Shown: positions 42,741-57,789, numbered from the stretch's first letter. The stretch is 64,000 nt of DNA from Sipunculus nudus (GCA_026874595.1 CM049313.1:62873659-62937658); one strand, 5' to 3'. The notes: generated by a model not told the origin, from the sequence alone. Program-made: numbers and translations.

Positions 42741-45570
42741 ATCAGGTTTGGTTTGGACAGAAGTGTACTTCTAATATACCGGAAGAACACAAGCAGGATG
42801 ACATAAGGGTTTCTGGTTCAGCTGATCAGTCATACAGTGACTGATCAGTTTGGGGTAGTTGCTTGGCCTGGCAAAACCAAACAAATAACGCTCTGTAAAC
42901 ACCTGATGCATGAATAACATTGTACATGTGTAAGTACCGTAGGCACTATGTAAAAAACTGATGACAGATATAAGTTCCTAACCGCTCAGTTAAAGATCGA
43001 ACACTATAAAGCAGTCACGAATGATTCATCAATGATGAACTTATTGATTGGTCGATGCCTGTAATTTAAGTGATAGATAGGAATGTTATATTTTCAAATG
43101 TATAAGTGTTACTTGTGAGTGTTACTCATTTATCAAGGGTCTTTTGCAATAACATCAATATTTACTTTTATTAATTGGCACAAGACACCATACACAAACT
43201 TTCTCTCTTATATATAAATATATATATATATAGGTATGCTGATTTATTTCTATATGTAATCTGAAGTCTCGTAATATTTTCTTTTATGTGATCGACCATG
43301 CACATCGTGATGTAGACGTTATCATGCATGTACACAGGTATACCTCGTATATATCATTACCATGGTGACAGCTACGATATATATACAAGGACAAAGGAGC
43401 ATTACCCGTCTCTAGTTCCTTTGTTCATTTATCCCTGTTCTAACACAAGGAACTCAGGTATAATTAACGGGCGCAAACGAGGAGTGCGTGTTCTCATGAA
43501 AAGCCGAGGGTGTAGTTGCTCTATGTAAATATCTTTTTATAATGTTGTTTTAGATTTAAACAGATGATCACAAAAATAAAACACAAAACTAACAAAAATT
43601 ACGTAAACCAAAATTATGGGCTGTTATACCGTAAACACTTAGTGAAACTCAACTTTTTCCAACCAAAACAAAATATAGCAATGCAATACAGAAAACATTA
43701 CTGTACAGGGGAGAATTGAAATAGAATTGTTTCAAGGCAATCTCTCACACACACTCTCTCTCTCCTTCTCTCTCTCTCTCTCATATATAATATTTACAAA
43801 GCAAAATATTAAGAACTTAGATTTAATAATACCCATCAGCCACAAATCCCATATTAGCGTCCCCTGTTCTCGAATTTCTGGATCCGCCACTGTTTTAATT
43901 ATTACTACATGTAGGCTTTATAGAGAACTTCACAGTTGTGCTCGAAATTAACACTGAACTACGTTTGATCTATAAGTAAGTCAAATTGTATCCCACGTAT
44001 TTCGTTATTTATTAGTTGTGTATCGAAATCTTTATGCCAGATATTTATGTCGGGGTGGATGAACTCCTTGTGTGGCCATCGAACTATAAATGGCAGATCT
44101 AATAATATAATAGTGCATGTTTATTTACTTGGACTTCTTTCACTGAGGTGTAATTTTCATCAATGAAAAGAAAACTGTATCCTGTCCTATGGAACAATTG
44201 GTGACGTCATCCAGCACATGGTACGCATGGGTAACGATAACATTCAAGCAAACTCTTGCGAACTCGGTGTGGGGTAATCCGTCCATGTGCCGGAGTTCAG
44301 GGATTTCCGCTCAACATACAAACAACGGAAAAAGCCGAAACAACCGGTCCATTTAGTCGTTTGTAACACTGTCTCGTTAATAAACAACAAGTCTTGCTTG
44401 TAGTGTATTGTGGCCATAGATAATCGAACACGTGGTTCTCGCCATAATAGGAACATATTGGCTCTGATCACAATACAAGCACTGCTAAAGGTGCTGATGT
44501 GACTGTATACACACAAGTAGTGTCTGGGTCGATTGTTGAAGTGGTTCTGGTCACGGAATATTTCTTGGAGGACCTGTCGCAGATATCCTGCCCTCCCTTA
44601 GAAGGGAGAGAATGAGTACATTGGTGCACCTCAATGACCTTAATTAAACCGAAAAACCTTTATGACACCACCTACGAAAACCTATGTGGCACTTTAACAC
44701 ATCCCTGTCCCTCTATGATTTTTCTACGATAACTCGAGGATGTGTGATATGTCAAAGAGCTGTCACTTATTTCATGATTCAGTCATGCAGTCACGTCAGT
44801 CAAAGGAATTCCTTTGAGACAAGAAATTCTCTGTCTCAATATAAGCTCGTTGTTTTAGCACTGAAAGCGAGAACTGTAATGAAATTGATAGATTACTACC
44901 ATTTTTAAGTTTGATCAGGAGGAGGCGGTCTCTGACTGTTTTCTAGATTTTTATCTTCTGAATATTTATTCAATTACCAGTCCATTTAACATATTGTTTT
45001 GTAAGAAGCTCATGCCACAAAAGGAGCACCACACCACGAGGGAGGCTTATCAGCCGACAAAAATCAGCGCGGGGATATAAAGATTTTGATGTTCCCGTCA
45101 AAGGTACTCGCACAGTTGACACAGTGTGTATCATCTTCCCCGAACAGTTTATATTGGCTGAAAACAAATGCTCCATAGCGGAACCACCCCGGATTACAAA
45201 CTCAGAATCTCTGTTTCATCTGTTTTGTTTATTGTTCTGTGTATACTGATAAATGCAATCCCAGTGTGTCCGTTTAATATGAAAGAATCGTATAGCCGAA
45301 CGTATGATATTGGGAGATCACAAATAATCACAAATAATTCATATTGTTACTGTTGGTCTACGTTGTGTATGTTTTTTTACGCTATCTGTTGTGATCGCGC
45401 CATTGCAAGTTAATTTCTTCTGTGTATAGGCGTAAGCAAATCTTTTCAGAATGAAATCGAGGCAGATACTGTAATGTTCCATAAAGGAAAATTGTATTAC
45501 ATGTACGCCTAATATGCATAGTAAAGGAAGGAGCATCTGTAACATGAACAGACCAACAACTCTACAGGTC

Positions 45571-45613
<43 letters not shown>

Positions 45614-47449
45614 GTGAATCTATATATTTAATAATCGCCGAAAACTAAAAATGAGAATGCATTTGAGAATTCCGTGTTTTTATACATACCATTTCTTTCT
45701 TTATACAATAAGGCTGTAGATATCTATATGGCCAAAATTAAATACTATCTTTAATCTTACAATATGCTTCCAGTTTGAAGGTATCAATATGAAATCATCG
45801 GGATTTGGGTCCTGGGGCTTTCCTTTTCAATATTTCCCTTGCCTATGATTCTGCTGAGTTAAAAAAAAGGGTCCCAGAAGGTCGTGGAATTGGTGATAAC
45901 CAAGGGGACTAGAGGCAATCACTGCAAGGCCGTAATTTTACGACTCGGTAATTATTTTAATTACACTGACAGAGCCTATTAGGATTCGTGACGACAGCTA
46001 ATTTTTTCAAATAATAATTTATTCCGGGCATTTTAAACCAGGGAATTAACATTATTTTTTTAGCAATGACATTGTTCCCTTCCCAACCCAGTTTGTTGTC
46101 AGGGATAACGCTTGAAGTATTGCATATTTTTCCTCAAATTTGATACACAACTGGTTTGAACCAGATTCTGGAAATATTTCGAAAACGGATGACCTTGACC
46201 TTCATCTTCAAGGTAAAATCAACCACAAAATAATTTTTTTGTGAACCACCCAATATTGTTTCGTAATATTTGACTTTTCAATTGTTTCGACCAAAAGCTC
46301 AGACGAGTTCAAATCTGGAGACCTTTATCTTAAGAAATCTAGTATTTTTTTTGCCCTATTGAAGGATTGCATATTTGTTCAAAAACTGATAACCAAATAT
46401 TTCAAACCAAGTGCTCGGAGAGTTTGAAAACCAAGGAGATTTATAAATTAAACTTGATCTTTAAGGTCAAATTTGCGGACCAGCGGGACGGGTAATATAT
46501 GTGGTCTTGCAGTCACAAAATAAACTCATTCTAGTTTTGTTACAGTATCGGAACAATCAAAGGTAAAACCATACAAGTCTATTACTGGACCGTGAAAATT
46601 GATTTCCGGTGTGATTATTGATAGTTAATGGTTTTTAGTCAAGTCTTGAACTAATCATAACCTGTGTATTGGGCATTACAATTTCATGGTCCACTGCTTC
46701 TCAAACAATTGAACCCTTCTTTGCTCGGCATTATCCCGAGATGCTCAAAGCTAATAAAACTATAGGTAAACTACCGTTACTGAGGATGACCTGCTTTTGT
46801 GCAAGATAGCATTACTGTTAATTATTATTATTGAAAATATTTATATAGACTAAATCATGAATAAAATTTTTGATTAAAAAAGCATACTGTTGATAATAAT
46901 ATAATATGGAAACACGTTTCAGTAATTAACATTTTCCTTATATGTATGGTGCATTATACATAAATTGAATTGTTAAAGTTGCAAGGGGTGTGTTTAAATA
47001 ATGTAAAAACACGTAAGTGAATATGTGTATATTCATGTATATTGATAGCCTAATATACATAATAATTTGTAATGTACACGTACCTCACTTCACTAGTAAC
47101 TAACACCGTCAAAGATAGATATTCGAAGTAATAAAATATCCAATGACAGTTCTGAATATGGCAAACTTGTTTGGAAGATTTCGCGGGAAGCCTAAAAATA
47201 GCTCAAGCAGGCCACTCGGATTTTTTCGTAACCTTTTAAAATCCCATTCCCTCCCAAGCAGTTATGCAATGACCGCCACACAGACAGTATATTATATCAC
47301 ATGATCATGGTATGATATGATAAAACATAACCTACCTTTTTCCCTTTTTCACATCAGGAGTTGAGGAGGTACGTACGTATAGTGACTCCAAAATAGTTAA
47401 TCTCGCCGCTTGATGTAATTGAACTACTGGTAGTATTTAACAGCTGCCA
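42741..47449. other. No gene recognised; CT-rich microsatellites
   Basis: (CT)n tracts lie at about 43743-43782 and 45567-45611, and short (TA)n near 43208-43230. The remainder is AT-rich with only short, featureless open frames. Confidence 0.6.
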
Positions 47450-47760
47450 AGCCTGGTCGTTCAGAGTAAACAGCTGTTAGTCACAAGACTGCCAGCAACG
47501 GGACAGTGCTGGTTCGGTCAGAGAGCAGGCCTCGACTTGTGGGGTTAGCGTTCCCGTCCCGCTCGGAGGGCTCCACACAACGGAGCTTCATGTACCGCTA
47601 TCGATTGCTACTCGTCCGCCACAATAACAAATCTTGGTCGCCAGGGTAACACGTCGCTAACTGCCCATGTCGGGTTCTGGTACAGGCTTTGACAGCTTGC
47701 TGTAGTTCTGGCTGCCAACAACGGCGCTGCTGTACTGACACGTACAAGCACCTCACAGTG
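47450..47760. promoter_or_regulatory. CpG-rich patch, possible promoter or first exon
   Basis: By eye this stretch has about 20 CpG dinucleotides in 300 bases and is clearly more GC-rich than its neighbours. No convincing start codon context, splice donor or known motif was identified. It could also be a worn repeat. Confidence 0.3.
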
Positions 47761-50547
47761 ATCACACCCAAATATCTGTTCTTAATTAATAATATAATCT
47801 ATACCTTTATCATATGTCCGCCCGGAAGGTTATGTTTTAATCGCTGTTTGTCGGCTTGTTCGTTTGGCTTTAATTTGTACTGTCTGTTATCAATTTGACC
47901 CGAAGGTCATGAACGGATTTAATGAAAATTTATTCGTTTAGGGTAACATCCAAGGAACAAAATGCTAACTTTTGTGAATGACACCCCTGCTGTATATCTA
48001 TTTTAAGATTTTCCTTCATTTATGAAACAGACAAAATGAAGCGGAACTTATCTTTATTTGTAATTACAATTACTCCTCGTGTTCATTTTAAACATCACAT
48101 AAAATGTAAAAATCAATTCTTGTTAAGCCTACCCCGGTAGAACGTGAAGGCTTAAACACTTTGTTGATTTGTTTATATCGATATTTGTGTCCAGAATTTT
48201 TGTGTGGCGTTGGGCGTCTTTCTTGGGTTCACTGAATACAACCCCATGGACGTTTATTTTTATTTCTTTTTTTTTCAGCTCCTCGTGTTTGCCCAATGAT
48301 TTTCAAAAATGAAAGATTTTCACCGGATATAGAATTTCTTTATCTTTACCCAAATTTCAGAATCGTACCGGGCTGGCTTCAACCTAGCTATCCATTGCTA
48401 TCCGTAAGTCCAAAATGGAAATAACTTTCCTAAATAAAATATGTGCATTTACTGGCTATGTAAGGACGTATTTCATTTGCATTTGCATTTTAGATATGCG
48501 TCTAAATTTGTAACTAACGCCAACATCCCTTTTTTAATTTGCCTGTATTTTGTGGGTCAATTTTGTAACAGAAGCAACTTGAGGCTGTGGTTGTTGAAAT
48601 AAATAGCTGGCTAGAGTTTTTATTCATCTTTTTTAAAATGCCATAAAAGCTACTCCAGTAGATATTTTATTTGTAAGGTCAAAGGTCAAAGGTGGATTCA
48701 TTGTTCTCTGTCATTTGACGCGACCTCAGCCTATTTCTTATTTAAATCAATAAATTCATAGTTTCCGGGTTTACATGATTTCCCCCATTACTTTAAACAC
48801 GTGTTTTCTCGATGGCATGTCAAATATATGAATTGCCACCACTTAGTTCTCGATCGAATTATTTGACATTTAATGGCTAAAAAGCTCTACTGGCAATTGG
48901 TAACAGTCTCGTGTAATATTGGAGAAGAACTAAAAAAAACCTGTGTACACATAGTTCACTTTTAATGTTCTTCCTTCCTAATGGTATTTCCATTTGCAGG
49001 AGACGTTAATGATGGTTGGATGAATCAATGTTTCACATATGTCTATAACAGAATGTTTTAAAAAACTAATATATTAATATTATAAGCACTGTTTTCCGAA
49101 ATATTCCAAAACACTTTTTTAATTATTCTGCTCTTTGTAATGAATAATACATTTACCATCTATGTTATTTATGTGGACGAGTATCCAGATATTTACCTTC
49201 TCCGCCCCAAGTCCGCACCCTCGCGGTTAGTTCAAGGTCAAAAATAAAAACAGGTGCAGATTTGTAACCTGGGACTTATATGATCTTCAAATTAAAGCGA
49301 TTCATAAATCAGCCATATTGGAGATCTACACAAACAGAAATGGCGAAGAAAGAAGGAAAAATTTGATATCGATGGGTTTGCACTCTGTGGATTCTAAGCA
49401 GGTGCACCCACAAATATATTTTACCCAGGTATGAATATAGATATAAACTCATCAACCAATATAAGCCTCCCCTTCCTTCGCCTCGATTTCCTCTGAGCCA
49501 TGTAGAAAAAAAAATGTGTGTCATGAGGGTTCACCAACTCCATAGTTGAGTTACATGTGTGTTATAGTACAAAGTTGTGCCTAATACCAGTGAATCGTCT
49601 GGCCCTTCGGACTAGGAAAGGAAATAGCCATAAATCACAACGATTCATAACGCTTTGCATTAAAACAATATTGTGGATATCCATGTATAATATTTATTAT
49701 AAGTTTGAAAAATTTAATTGATTGTTATTTGGAGTTATCCTAAGCTTCAACACAATATCCTCAAAATAATTAGTATCATTATCGGTACAATCATAGTTTA
49801 AGGGCTTAAATAATTACCCTTATCTAACGGCAAACGTAGCATTACTTAATGTTCACTGGACCCAGGACCCTATTTAAAATCAGCATCTTGTGCTGAATAG
49901 CCTATCCTGGTAAAATATCTTTGAAATTAAATAAATAAACAATAAACTTCGGCAAATTCCGGTAGTGCCTACACCAATCAAGATTTTGATACATGAGAAA
50001 ACAATATCTATACTGGTTTCTTAAATTCTCAAAGTCCTAGCCTTAGATAACAACAGAGCGTTTGTCGAGTAATGTTTATCGATATATTCCAAGAAGTTTC
50101 TTTTATTTTAATTTAAATATTAAACGTTTTACTTGTTTCTAGAATTTATCAATAGCATACATGAAACGAATTTCACAACAAAAATTTAAAGCAGTTTTAA
50201 GAAAATACAAGATTGTGGTAAATATTGATTTAAGGCTTTGATACTTGGGTCAAATAAGATCTTCAGAACATACCTGAAAATGTTTCCCTGGTCATCTTGC
50301 AGCTGTTGTTAGGTGTGAACATGATAGAATGTAACTGTATATGATACAACCTGAAATATAAGTAGAAACTCTATGAAATCCTTTATCGCCGTACTAGAAA
50401 GTACTCAGAGGCCCAATATTTACTCTGCCAGCATTGTTACCATGATCCTGATCAAATTATATATGTGAAATGCAATCGCAGGAAGTACAATAAAATTTAA
50501 AAAAAAATGGAATAAAAATAAAGTAAAAGCAGAGAGAGAGAGGTGTC
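47761..50547. other. No gene recognised; AGGTCA direct repeats at 48676-48695
   Basis: Two perfect AGGTCA half-sites with one base between (48676-48681, 48683-48688) and a third near-match AGGTGG (48690-48695) form a DR1 array, the type bound by RXR/HNF4 nuclear receptors. No gene is placed nearby. Confidence 0.45.
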
Positions 50548-50733
50548 TCACGGTTCTATGGTTGCATCAAAGTTCAGCTCAGCCCACCACATCAATAGCG
50601 CCATTTCGCCCTGTGACGTTAGAGAGTCTTCGACCAGCATACTGGCTTTGAGAGTGCCGCTACATCCTTCAGTGAGGAACGCACTTTCAGACTTTATGAG
50701 GATGTAAATATTTTCGTCATTTCTGTCGACGCC
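50548..50733 (-). pseudogene. Exon-like open segment, unknown protein C-terminus
   Basis: On the - strand, 61 codons are open from 50733 to a TGA at 50548-50550, bounded upstream by a TGA at 50734-50736. The composition is balanced and protein-like, with IYILIKSESAFLTEGCSGTL and ending MWWAELNFDATIEP, unlike the AT-rich chance frames around it. There is no start codon and only weak splice acceptors at the 5' side. No family was recognised. It may be a terminal exon or a relic of one. Confidence 0.25.
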
Positions 50734-50736
50734 TCA

Positions 50737-52782
50737 TGGCTTACAAGTACATGCTGTCAGTTGATATAAATCATGTCAATAGTTAGCCTTTTTTAGTATA
50801 CTTTAAGCAACTCTTAACATGAGCGAGAACAAAATGAACTTTCAACTCAGCATATTGGTAAATTCTTCGGTATGTTTGTAGAATTTCTAACCACATGAAT
50901 ACAAGCATGGCTCGCACGGGATACTGGACAGCAGCCATCTTGTACGCGATACATGAAATGACTCGTTACCATGGACTAAGGATTTAAGATTACCGCCAAA
51001 ATTTAATAGTCTCTTACTAGTGTGCTTTTCTTATCCTTAACTAAACTTCATCAACATCCGTTTGTCACTTTTTGAATAAAGACTAACCCACCTACCAACA
51101 AACAAACAAACTGAGAAGGCATGAAAAATCAAAACCGGAGATAAGGATTCGCTACGATGTTCTTGTGAAAAAGTTAAAGTTAATGAGCCTGAGAGGGGGT
51201 TCTATATCAATGACATTTCTTTCTTCAATTATAGGCCTACCATTTCATTTGAAAAGCTTTTAAGGTTACATTTTATGTGTACTGCCATCACATTATTTGT
51301 GTTTCCATACCAGTAAACAAAGATTTATTTTTTATAAACTGCGATTTGAATACATTAAAATTTTTTTTTAAACATCTCACAGGATCTAAATATTTGACAG
51401 TTATAGTGCTCCAAAACAAGAGGTCTTTTAAAAATGTTTCATCTTTTCACTTATCACAGTGATCATATTTAATGTTTTAGGGGGCACGACATTCACTTGG
51501 GTAGATCACGTCACTGTTTTCATTCATAGTACAAAAATTTAATTGAATTCTTCCTTTTCTCAAGGCGCATTCCTCCGTGAACATACACTTTATATGTCTT
51601 ATACACAACCAAATAGATATACAGAGGAACAAACCAACATACAGAGAAGGACAGAAAGACGAATGGAAACATCACATCCGTTTAACCTCACTAGCAGTGA
51701 TTATAAAAACTACTGTAAACATTTGGACAATCACTCCTCCAATGAATGTAACATCAGACGCACCTGAAAGGAATCCTTTCAATCAGGAGGTTTTAGAGGC
51801 CATACATTGAACGAGGCGTTCGGGGCCGTATATGGATCGACTAGTGCTGGGTTTACTAATGGGCTAGGAGGGTTGTATGAATATTCTGTGTGAACATCTT
51901 CGTTAATCCAATTCTGCATGATGATTTATAATCTCAGAATCTTGCGTAACATTAATGTTAGTTTAATATCTTTTCAATCATGCACATATATGGCACATTG
52001 TTTTGCTTAATTGGTCACGCCAAGCAGGATTAATATTTACACAGCGTACAAAATGTAGTGCATAAAGTCAAAATGATATATGTTGAGAAATAATCAAACG
52101 AAACGATTATGATGTTTTGTGACACGAATGACAAGAGTAACAAATGAGTTTCCTTATTTCTTTTGTGTAGATAAATGATTAAATAACATATATAATACTT
52201 AACTTTCGTCATGTGAGTCGAAAGGTTCAATACAGCTTAATATAGGATTTGATTAATGAATGATTAGGGTAAACAGTTTTAATTCCTCACAGCTGAGTTA
52301 CATATTTCGATAAACACACACATGTATAGACACATTGATTTATAGAAAAATGCACATACAAATACACACACACATATATATGGAAATATGTTCACGCAAT
52401 ATTTATAAATAGGTCGCATATATATGAATTAATAAATTGCAAATAGTGCTGGCTGCAAATGAAGCCCCGGTTTAGAGTAGTGATTGATTAATCTCAAATA
52501 AATACTTAGTAATTACTTAATATTTACAACTTGTATAAATGTATAACATCAAGCATTTCCCTGACAAAAAGTTATGGAACAACACTATATGTTCACACTT
52601 TGAAAAAAGTCAAGAGCAATTTTATAGCTGTTTGCATATTTCGGTAATGACAGATGAAATATATAATCAACTGTGTTTCTTATTTTAATTTTAGACAACA
52701 GACCGAAGCACCAAAAACGGATTCGAGGCATTTTACTACATAATTTTCAATATTTTAAGAATCGTTGATAAATAATCTTTTT

Positions 52783-52830
<48 letters not shown>

Positions 52831-54389
52831 TAAATCTGCCACAAAATAAAATACAACTTTCCATTGTTTTCTCCTTCGTCTCTTCTTCGTTCATTTTTTT
52901 CAGGCAAACACAGGGTCCCTTATTGTTCATTTGATTCGCTTCGTTTAATTTCTGTAAATGTGTTCTTTCTCTTGATGATCACTCATTGAAACAACAAAAT
53001 CTTAAAGTGAAATGTCTAATTGAACTATCGCTAGATATGAATAATTTTGATGCAACACAGATTAACAAAGATGTCCACAGATGTTTATGTCATTTTTAAA
53101 AGTCATTTCTGTAAAGTCATATCGTAACGAAATGGCGGTAACACCGTAAATTGGAATTTATGCTTAGTATTCTGTGCTGTCACCACCCAGACTACAGGTC
53201 GCAGGCTCTCTTCAAATCTAAAATTATTTTAGTCTACCATTTATAGTTTTCTAGGAATATATGTAACATTATTGATGTATAGAAAACCTACGCTTCTGTT
53301 TTTTTTATAATAAATCCTAAAAATTCAAAGAACGAATCGAAGACGGGAAGGCAAGCTGATTAAATCGTGCCTGAGAACAACCGTTATAGACCCGTGGTGG
53401 TTAATCCGACAGATAGAGACTGAAATCGTTTGTTTAATGGTACGAAATTAAAAATTTAATAGAAATGATGTAATTTTGGAAGACAAAACATAATACCGAG
53501 ATACTTTCATATGCTAAATGTTGATCTATATATCCTTTATTTTAAAATGGCATTAATCGAATTAGCAAATATCATTTCATGATTATCTCCCTATAAACCA
53601 TAAATGAATATATTTTTTTTTGTTAGGCTGAACTTTGATATCTACACAAAAGATAACAGAAATGACGTTTTTCCATGATTTTAGGGTGGTTTTTTTAATG
53701 ACAGAAGTGAACCTTTTTTATGAATTTTAAAAATTATACGCTTATTTGGTATCAGGCGATAAAATGTGTACATATAAGGTATACGAGATACACACGTGAG
53801 CGCTGAAATATTCCGAAAGACACCGATGCACAGCTGTATCGTAGAATTACCCACTTTCAATTTAGGAGTCTTTTGTCTTTCGTTCATGCTATTTTATTTA
53901 GATCTCCAAAGGTTCTCTCAGCACATGGCCGTGCATTGACCTAATCTGAAACCAGTATTATATCGACTATGAGAAGATTTTTACAGTCTAAAAACATAAT
54001 GCATGGGAGAACCCGGGGACAAGTCCAAACTCGCTCGAGTTCACATCCGGTCGCTACGAAATCAACGACCCTCGACTCGAGGCACAAGGGGATTTCCATA
54101 GAAACGGAACACGACGGGATCTCCTCTATTCCCATAGTGATATTTCTGCCATATAATTTTAGCTTTCGGGTGTTCACTAATTTGTGCAGGCTTGCTATCC
54201 GAGTGCACAAGAGCGTGTAATTCGGGTTTTTTTTAACTCCGGCTATCTTCTGCGTAGAAAGCAATAAGTTTAAAAAAATGACCTGAGCAATTATATTGAT
54301 GCACTTTTTCAGTTCCACGTTTTATATATGATTATATGGGGATAATTTAAGGGATACCATTAATATAAATATTAGAAAAGAATAGCTTA
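50737..54389. other. No gene recognised; (TA)n at about 52786-52826
   Basis: AT-rich. The 125-codon - strand frame at 53941-54318 and the 77-codon frame at 51577-51810 have no family features. 54000-54200 is more CpG-rich than its surroundings. Confidence 0.55.
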
Positions 54390-57076
54390 ATGCCAATGAT
54401 GAGAAAAATTAAAACAATGAAACACAACAAGAAAAAGAGTTATTTGAAGAACTAAAAAAACTAAAAAAGAAACATTTAATGCTGAAACCAATGAAAATGT
54501 AAAAGATAAATTGAGACAATCCATTAACCAGATAAACAAAATTGATAAGAAAAGATAGAACATGATAAAAAAGAACGGTAATGATTGGGTCAAAAGTCAG
54601 ATTTACGATTATGACAAGAGAAATAATAAATATTTCCTAAAACTTGAAAAAAGGAATTAATTATACAAAGAAAAATATAAATAAATTGATCGACCTTGAT
54701 GGAAATGTTATGACATATCCTAGGCATATATTTGAGATTCAGAGAAAATGTTATGCAAAATTATACAGTTAAAAAATACAGGTGAAACCAGGTTTTTTTA
54801 AAATATTATTTAAAGGATCTAAAAATGACAATGCTGTCGTATGATGCAAAATTATCTTGTAAAGGTCCTTTGACATCTGGAGAACGTTTAAAAGCTTTAA
54901 ACACTATGAAATCAAACCAAAGGGATGGAATACCTGCTGAATTCTTTAATTTAGTAATTTACATGACTGTAAATTTTAAAATTCAAGGAGAAATGTTTGC
55001 TTTACAAAGACAAGCTATAATTACTCTGTTAGATAAACGAAAACGATCGGTATAAGGTAGAAAACTGGAGGCCAATCTTTCAAAAACAGTTATAAATAGA
55101 TTTATACAATATTAACTAAAAGTAATCAATAAAAATCAATCTGGTTTCATCAAAGGTCGTGACCCTCTCGATATGACGAGATTTGTTATCAGATTTAATA
55201 CCATATACGGAGGATAAACATATAACAGGTATAATTTTTACAATCGACTTTAAAAAGACATTTGATTCATTGGAATGGGCCTTATTCTTTTAAATGTTAG
55301 AAAAAATGAACTTTGGAGTAGATTTATTAAATTGGATTAAACTTGTTTATACCAACGTATTAAGTAATGTAATAAACATGGACATATTTCACAGCGAATA
55401 CAAATAGAAAGAGGTGTCCGACAGGGCGCCCCTATATCACTGTTTTTCTTATCACCAGAAGCATGGCAACTAAAATAAGGCAAAATGATTAAATTTAGGG
55501 TTTACAAATAGAAAATAACCATATTGATGTTGTGTTATACTGATGCTGTAACAACAATTATCAAAGATAAAAATTCTGCCTCATGTTTATTTAAAGACAT
55601 TTAATTATTAAGTAAGTTTTCTGGGTTGATAAAATAACATTGAAAAACAGAAGGGCTTTGTTTAGGTTCAGAAAAAGGTAATGAGATAAGTGCACCATTT
55701 GGTATTAAATGGCCAGTGACACACTTACAATCCTTGGTATATAAATTTTATGCAGTAAAGAAAAAAGCAGAAAAAAATAATTTTCATGCTAAGATTAACA
55801 AAATTAACAAGCTTGTTATTAGCTGGAAAGGTCGTAATCTGACAATGATTGGTAGAATTAAATTGTTAAATTGTTACTAATATCACCACTTCATTATTGT
55901 TCTTCATGTTTGTGCATTCAGCAATTCATCACACAGAAATTGAATACAATTGTATTGAACTTCAAATCGATGGGAAAGAGAGAGAGAGAGAGATGTTCTT
56001 ATACAAGACACTAACAATGGAGGTTTAAAAGCAGCACCTAATGTAGAAGTTATCATTAACACTTGTAAATTAAGATGGGTTAAGAAATATTTGTATAGAA
56101 CATATGGGCCATGAATATATTATGGGAAATTGATAAGAAAAATACTGTTCTCCACCTCGGTTGATTTATCTATTGCTCATACACAATTGACATTCTTAAG
56201 AATTCTTTAAAGCAAGTTGATACCTTTTATTCTGGATTACTGACGGCTAAGTATGAAATTTGGTATGGTACTGAAAATGTATAAGATCCGGTTGTATGTT
56301 ATATTATTCTCATCTCAAAACCAATTTCCTTTTATGTTTACTTAGCTAGCTGGTTTGTGGTTTGTAAGGGATCTATTTAATGAAAAGGGTGAGGTTATAC
56401 TATTTAGAGAATTGCAAAAAACGGGGTGTTCTTCCGAGATTCTTTATGCAGTTGAGGACAACAGTGTCTGTTGGGAGGAAAAATTTATTGATGTGTCCAA
56501 TATTAATAGGCAGATACCGTTATCCAAAGAAATGTGTATTAATCGCGGACGACCTTAATTTTGACAGATGTGATTCAAAAAGGTTGAATATATGTAATGT
56601 ATGTACAAAAAAACACTCATTTTAAAATGAACATCCGAATTAGTGACTGTAACAGACAGTAACTGTATTTCTGTAATTGTGAAGTAGAAAATCTTGAATG
56701 TGTGTTTTGGCCATCGCCTCATTTAGTCTTATTACGGAATCATTTTACTGAATTGTGGAAAGAACACACACAAAAACTGTGTTAAGTCAAAGGGACATTC
56801 TACTTGGAAAGATAACGGGCAGATGTGATTTAAATTTACTTATCATTTAAGTTAAATACTTAAACAGGCTAGTAAGTATGAAAGAGGGTAAAGCAACAAA
56901 TAATATATATTTTATGTAACTGAAACGCATATTGAAAGTAAAATCTTAATTTTAAAATTCGATTCTTTTAAACATCGAGGACTATATCTTCAGTGTTATA
57001 TAATTAAGGTTACATCGACTCAGTGTACTTCATTTTTTGTTTGTGTGCATGTATTTATCTAATAATAGAAAAAAAA
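54390..57076 (+). mobile_element. Second decayed Tx1/L1-type LINE, RT and 3' end
   Basis: Translated pieces in different frames follow the LINE ORF2 order. NNKYFLKLEKRN (near 54630) is the pre-RT linker. GERLKALNTMKSNQRDGIPA (54879-54940) starts the RT. NQSGFIKGRDPLDMTRF lies near 55135-55185 and RGVRQGAPISLFF near 55413-55450. The YADD box reads YTDA near 55538. A C-terminal region follows, with DILLGK and a short A-run at 57068-57076. The endonuclease is not seen. Many stops make it inactive. It differs in sequence from the LINE at 1-3925. Confidence 0.75.
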
Positions 57077-57396
57077 TTCTAGAAATTGCTACGCAATGGC
57101 AGCTCATTTCTCCAATATGGCATTTTCAGAAATGCAACAGTTTTCCTAATAAAAAAGGTTCCCATACTGTACATTGATTTCCTGACACCTTTCAAAGAAA
57201 CGGCTCGTACACATGGAGTGACGTCACTGGTTGTCCTCTGTGACGTCACCACTCGCACTCCAAAGATGCCGATATCGTCAACTGCTACGTCCCCCGTATA
57301 AAAAAATTGCTGTAAACAGTGGCGTATCCAGGATTTGAAAATGCAGAGGGCGCAGCCCAAAAGTCCGAACTGGTGCTGTCTAGCGTCTCCTTGACA

Positions 57397-57444
<48 letters not shown>

Positions 57445-57544
57445 TTGTTTATATATATATATTTAAAAAGATGCATCGTCACACATAATTTTGTCTAAAA
57501 TATTTAAATGATCACTAACTCGTACATTAAAACTGCATGAACGT

Positions 57545-57590
<46 letters not shown>

Positions 57591-57759
57591 CTTTAGCAAA
57601 ATGAAAGTTTATGAAAGATATTTTTTTTAATTTGAAGCTATGAGGTAATCACGAAAAACGATGTTTTTAGTTGTCAGTTGAGGCATGTTAACAGACACAT
57701 GTAAGGCACTGAAGGCTCTTAAAACCTGAAAACGAATAGCTGCCAGAGTGAAAAGACAT
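57077..57759. other. No gene; hAT-like terminus at 57317 and two (TA)n tracts
   Basis: CAGTGGCGTATCCAGGATTT at 57317 resembles the terminal sequence of hAT-type MITEs. The other end is not found because (TA)n (57397-57441) interrupts. A second (TA)n lies at 57548-57589. Confidence 0.5.
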
Positions 57760-57789
57760 ATGTTAAACAAGGGACCCATGGGTCACTGT

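Noticed and set aside
53941-54318. 125-codon open frame on the - strand
   Set aside because: Hydrophobic ends and no family motif; a competing frame on the + strand is equally open. Treated as chance.
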